Part shown: positions 20,417-22,940 of the stretch, one piece after another
How the letters are laid out: the number at the start of each line of letters is the position of its first letter
How positions within the stretch are numbered: position 1 is the stretch's first letter
From: a virus
DNA length: 22,940 nucleotides
IMG/VR virus record: IMGVR_UViG_3300030331_002161
Span: 1-22,940 of that record
Direction: 5' to 3' (one strand)
Position numbers and translations under genes: made by a program
Notes under the pieces: model-generated
Seen by the model: only the letters and a program-made list of their open reading frames with translations
Databases searched by the model: none
Told to the model about the DNA's origin: nothing

Positions 20417-21428
20417 TGAATTTTTTAACAGAGTAGAAAAATTAATTATACAAATTAATGATAATGCTACATTAGGTACAAATAAAATTGGAATAACAAC
20501 TGACCAAAGACTAGATATTTTAAATGCCAATACTATTGATGAGGCTATTCAATTTTTACTTGCATATAACATACCTCAATACATTGTAGATTTCGCTATA
20601 TCTGGACAAGATTTAGCAGCTGTTACATCGGATGATGCAGCTGTTGCAGCAGCAAGAGAACAAACTGGATTATTTGGAAACTCTGATGCTTATATTGGAG
20701 TGCCAGCAACATACGTACCACCAAGAGAAGGTGCTACAGATTTTTATACTCAAAACGATTTAGTAAATTTATTTGCTGGAATAGGAGATGAACAGATTGC
20801 TGGAATACAAGCAGATTTAATAAATGCAAGATTACTTAGTGTAGGTGATGGATTTTTGCCAGGAGAATGGGACACACCAACACAAGGTGCTTTTGAACGT
20901 GTACTTGAACGAGCTAATTTAGGTGGTGTTACAGAGATAGAAAAACAAAATGGGTCAGCATGGAGAAATGTATTAAAAGAATTTGTTGCTAATCCAGTGC
21001 CTATAATGCCAGATACAGAGGTGTTTTTACCACAAGACCCAGCAGAGAATGCACAAACAGTTAAGAATCTTTATGCAAGAGAACTTAACCGTGACCCTTC
21101 TGCTTATGAAATAAAGTTATTATCAAATGAATTATATAAACAAGCAGAGGCAGCTTATAAGCAATCAGAAGAGCTAGGACAAGTTGCACAAGCACAACCA
21201 GCTTTTACTGGTGATGATTTGTTACAAGGTCAATACGGTAATTATGCAGCAGAAAATGTACAACAAGCCATTGATGAACAAGGACTTACACAAATAAACC
21301 CAGCAAGTAGAATGAAAGAAAAGTTTGATAGGATTACTGAAAATGAAAAAGCAAGGTTAGGAGAAAATTATTCTGCAAGGAACACTAGGACTTCTATTCT
21401 TCGTAGCATCGCTGGGAGGCCAAACTAG
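20406..21428 (+). CDS. Putative second ejection/internal virion protein
   Basis: 340 aa, overlapping the giant gene by 11 bases, with AAGGG just upstream of the ATG. Mostly helical, with Asn/Gln/Ala content. QDPAENAQTVKNLYARELNR (about 220-240) and SAYEIKLLSNELYKQAEAAYK look like long helices. No known motif. The coupling to both the giant protein and the transglycosylase suggests the three act together. Similar mid-sized helical proteins accompany SLT enzymes in podovirus-type ejection sets, which is why I guess virion location. Confidence 0.6.
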   Translation: MTVDEFFNRVEKLIIQINDNATLGTNKIGITTDQRLDILNANTIDEAIQFLLAYNIPQYIVDFAISGQDLAAVTSDDAAVAAAREQTGLFGNSDAYIGVPATYVPPREGATDFYTQNDLVNLFAGIGDEQIAGIQADLINARLLSVGDGFLPGEWDTPTQGAFERVLERANLGGVTEIEKQNGSAWRNVLKEFVANPVPIMPDTEVFLPQDPAENAQTVKNLYARELNRDPSAYEIKLLSNELYKQAEAAYKQSEELGQVAQAQPAFTGDDLLQGQYGNYAAENVQQAIDEQGLTQINPASRMKEKFDRITENEKARLGENYSARNTRTSILRSIAGRPN

Positions 21429-21429
21429 C

Positions 21430-22122
21430 ATGTCACAAGAATTAGTAGCTTTTATGGAATCAATTAAAACACAAGAAAATGCTGGTGGAGATTATCTATT
21501 GGAACATAAACCAACAGTTATAAAAGGTTATGACGGTAATCCAGTACAAGTCCAGGCATTAGGTGCTTATGGAATATTAGATATTAACTGGGATAAGTGG
21601 GCAGAACAAGCAGGTTACAAAGGTGCAGACTGGAGAGTTCCAGAAATGCAAGATATTGTAGCTGCATATAAATTTACAGAATATTACAACACTTATGGTA
21701 GTTGGGATTTGGTAGCTGTTGCATGGTATGCAGGACCAGGAACAGCAAATAAAGCAAAAGAATTAGGTATTGATTCAGTTGGTAATATAGAAAACTTAGA
21801 GAGTTTTGGACCAAATGTTTCTGAATATGTAAATAGTGTTATGGATAAGTATGAAAAGGTATTGAAAACTGCAAGTAACGATACTGTTGATTCTTATGTA
21901 AATCAAACTTCTACACAAACTGTAACACCAAATATACAAACTCAACCAGATGGTATGACACCAGAACAAAACAGATTTGAAAAATATGCAGCTGATATGT
22001 TAAGAGCTTTAGTCCCAGACACATCTTCTGACTTTGCATCACAAGTTCCAAAACAAGCTGGTTCTATGGAGGCTGCAAAAATTAAAACAGACATCCGTAG
22101 AGAAGAGATGGGTGCAGAGTAA
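21430..22122 (+). CDS. Virion-associated SLT-type lytic transglycosylase
   Basis: 230 aa. Residues ~8-107 are a goose-type/SLT fold. E16 (TQENAGG) is the likely general acid, followed by GAYGILDINWDKW (45-57, the Gly-x-x-Gly-[I/L/M] strand of SLTs) and VAVAWYAGPGTANK (95-108). It cuts the glycan strand of peptidoglycan. The C-terminal 120 residues are Thr/Gln-rich linker and a helix, without a signal peptide, which fits a virion enzyme that opens the wall at entry and not a secreted endolysin. It starts one base after the preceding stop. The TAA overlaps the next ATG. Confidence 0.8.
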   Translation: MSQELVAFMESIKTQENAGGDYLLEHKPTVIKGYDGNPVQVQALGAYGILDINWDKWAEQAGYKGADWRVPEMQDIVAAYKFTEYYNTYGSWDLVAVAWYAGPGTANKAKELGIDSVGNIENLESFGPNVSEYVNSVMDKYEKVLKTASNDTVDSYVNQTSTQTVTPNIQTQPDGMTPEQNRFEKYAADMLRALVPDTSSDFASQVPKQAGSMEAAKIKTDIRREEMGAE

Positions 22123-22940
22123 TGGCTTATCAAGGTGACAAATATGTTGGTGATTTAGCTTTATATTATATTGCAAAAAAATTAGAATCTGGACAAAAAA
22201 CTGGTTCTGTTAAAGATGTTATTAGTCAAAGTGATATTAATAAACAATTAAAAGGTTCTTCTGATAGAAAACCAACTGCTGAATTAGGCAAAGTAAAGAT
22301 ATATCCTATATTTGGTCCTAATGCCACTGCTAAAGCTACACAGTTTAATCAAGATGAAATAAGTGCTGCTATGAATATGGCAGATAATTTACTTGGTTTA
22401 CCAGACCCTATAGACACAGATGATGCAGTTGCTAAGTTTCGTGAGATGGAAAGAAACACAGAAGAAGTAAAGAATGTAGAAAAAGTTGTAGAACAGTTTG
22501 CTGGACCTAATGATATAACATTTGACTTTGCTCCTAACAAACCAATAGAAGTAGTTATTAAAGATTCTAAAGGTGCAAAAGACCCAGTATATACAGGAGT
22601 TACTTTTGACTTTGCACCTAATCGTGACCCACAAGATGTCATAGCAGAGGCTAAGTTAGCAGTAGCAGCAGGTGTTCCTGCATCATTTGATGTGCCACAA
22701 ACAACTGCAGAGGAGTTAGGTTTTATTCCAGGTACACCAACTGACCCTGTATCAAAACCAACACCTGGTACAACACCTACTACATCTACAACTACTACAC
22801 CTACTACACCTACTACAACTACTACACCTACTACTACTCCTAATACCACTACTACTACACCAGGAAGAAATATAAATTCAAATAAGAATCAATTTAATAA
22901 TATTCCAGAAGGTGCAGATTTAGTTGAGGTAGAAGGACAG
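22122..22940 (+). CDS. Thr/Pro-linker virion protein, partial at window end
   Basis: The ATG overlaps the transglycosylase TAA and the frame is still open at the window edge (273 codons so far). The N-terminal ~200 residues begin MAYQGDKYVGDLALYYIAKK and include two copies of the heptapeptide TFDFAPN exactly 28 residues apart (codons at 22518 and 22602). Residues ~213-246 are almost only Thr and Pro with some Ser and Asn, a flexible or O-glycosylatable linker. After it the sequence turns Asn-rich. Likely a further virion component; the C-terminal domain lies beyond the window. Confidence 0.7.
   Translation, partial: MAYQGDKYVGDLALYYIAKKLESGQKTGSVKDVISQSDINKQLKGSSDRKPTAELGKVKIYPIFGPNATAKATQFNQDEISAAMNMADNLLGLPDPIDTDDAVAKFREMERNTEEVKNVEKVVEQFAGPNDITFDFAPNKPIEVVIKDSKGAKDPVYTGVTFDFAPNRDPQDVIAEAKLAVAAGVPASFDVPQTTAEELGFIPGTPTDPVSKPTPGTTPTTSTTTTPTTPTTTTTPTTTPNTTTTTPGRNINSNKNQFNNIPEGADLVEVEGQ

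Noticed and set aside
22349-22849. 166-codon minus-strand frame rich in Val and Gly
   Set aside because: It is the complement of the Thr/Pro linker and flanking codons of the plus-strand virion gene; the repeats make an artificial V/G run.
22759-22860. Short tandem repeats that might suggest a CRISPR array
   Set aside because: In-frame ACT/ACA/CCT codons of a Thr/Pro linker; no spacers of constant length.

Overview
The window is a stretch of an AT-rich tailed-phage genome (about one third G+C by eye, standard genetic code) of the kind recovered from marine metagenomes. It holds TerL, a portal, a very large putative internal virion protein, a virion lytic transglycosylase, a lysis cassette and a Rad52-like annealing protein. 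No integrase, excisionase or CI-type repressor is visible, so nothing argues for a temperate lifestyle. The host cannot be read directly. The metallophosphoesterase N-terminus, a small Cys/His protein at 10088-10294 and apparent leaderless starts look actinophage-like, so a low-GC marine actinobacterium is a reasonable guess. Strong AAGGAGG ribosome sites also occur, so the host has a normal anti-SD.

Layout. (1) 10-3681, plus strand: a C1q/TNF-like fibre or adhesin protein, small membrane and coiled-coil proteins including 15-aa and 40-aa Cys-containing ones, a DUF5675-like protein, an r1t-type holin and a calcineurin-like phosphoesterase, nearly all with 1-4 nt stop/start overlaps. (2) 3686-9118, minus strand: a dense array of about 18 small early-type genes that converges on block 1 with only 4 bases between stop codons. 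It encodes a P-loop kinase, a putative papain-like Cys/His/Asp protein, several single-span membrane proteins, Zn-knuckle mini-proteins, two HTH proteins and the Rad52-like annealing protein. (3) 9119-10320: a control region with GTTAC-box promoter elements, palindromes, a candidate structured RNA and three further small minus-strand genes. (4) 10320-22940, plus strand: a run of tiny, mostly Lys/Arg-rich proteins, then TerL, portal, two small proteins, a 1556-aa protein, a 340-aa protein, an SLT-type transglycosylase and a Thr/Pro-linker protein cut by the window edge. The major capsid and tail genes must lie further right, outside the window.

How it fits together. Early minus-strand transcription probably starts at promoters in 9119-10306 and is boosted at two internal promoters (6913-6941, 7954-7982) that share the tandem GTTAC / TA(T/C)AAT design. 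Late plus-strand transcription probably starts at a TTGTGA-N17-CATAAT promoter (10269-10297), back to back with a minus-strand -10. Head assembly and packaging proteins come first, then what look like DNA-ejection proteins. The lysis and adhesin block at the left end is probably the distal end of the late program, with a possible internal promoter at 616-621. All functional names are from reading motifs by eye; no database search was run.
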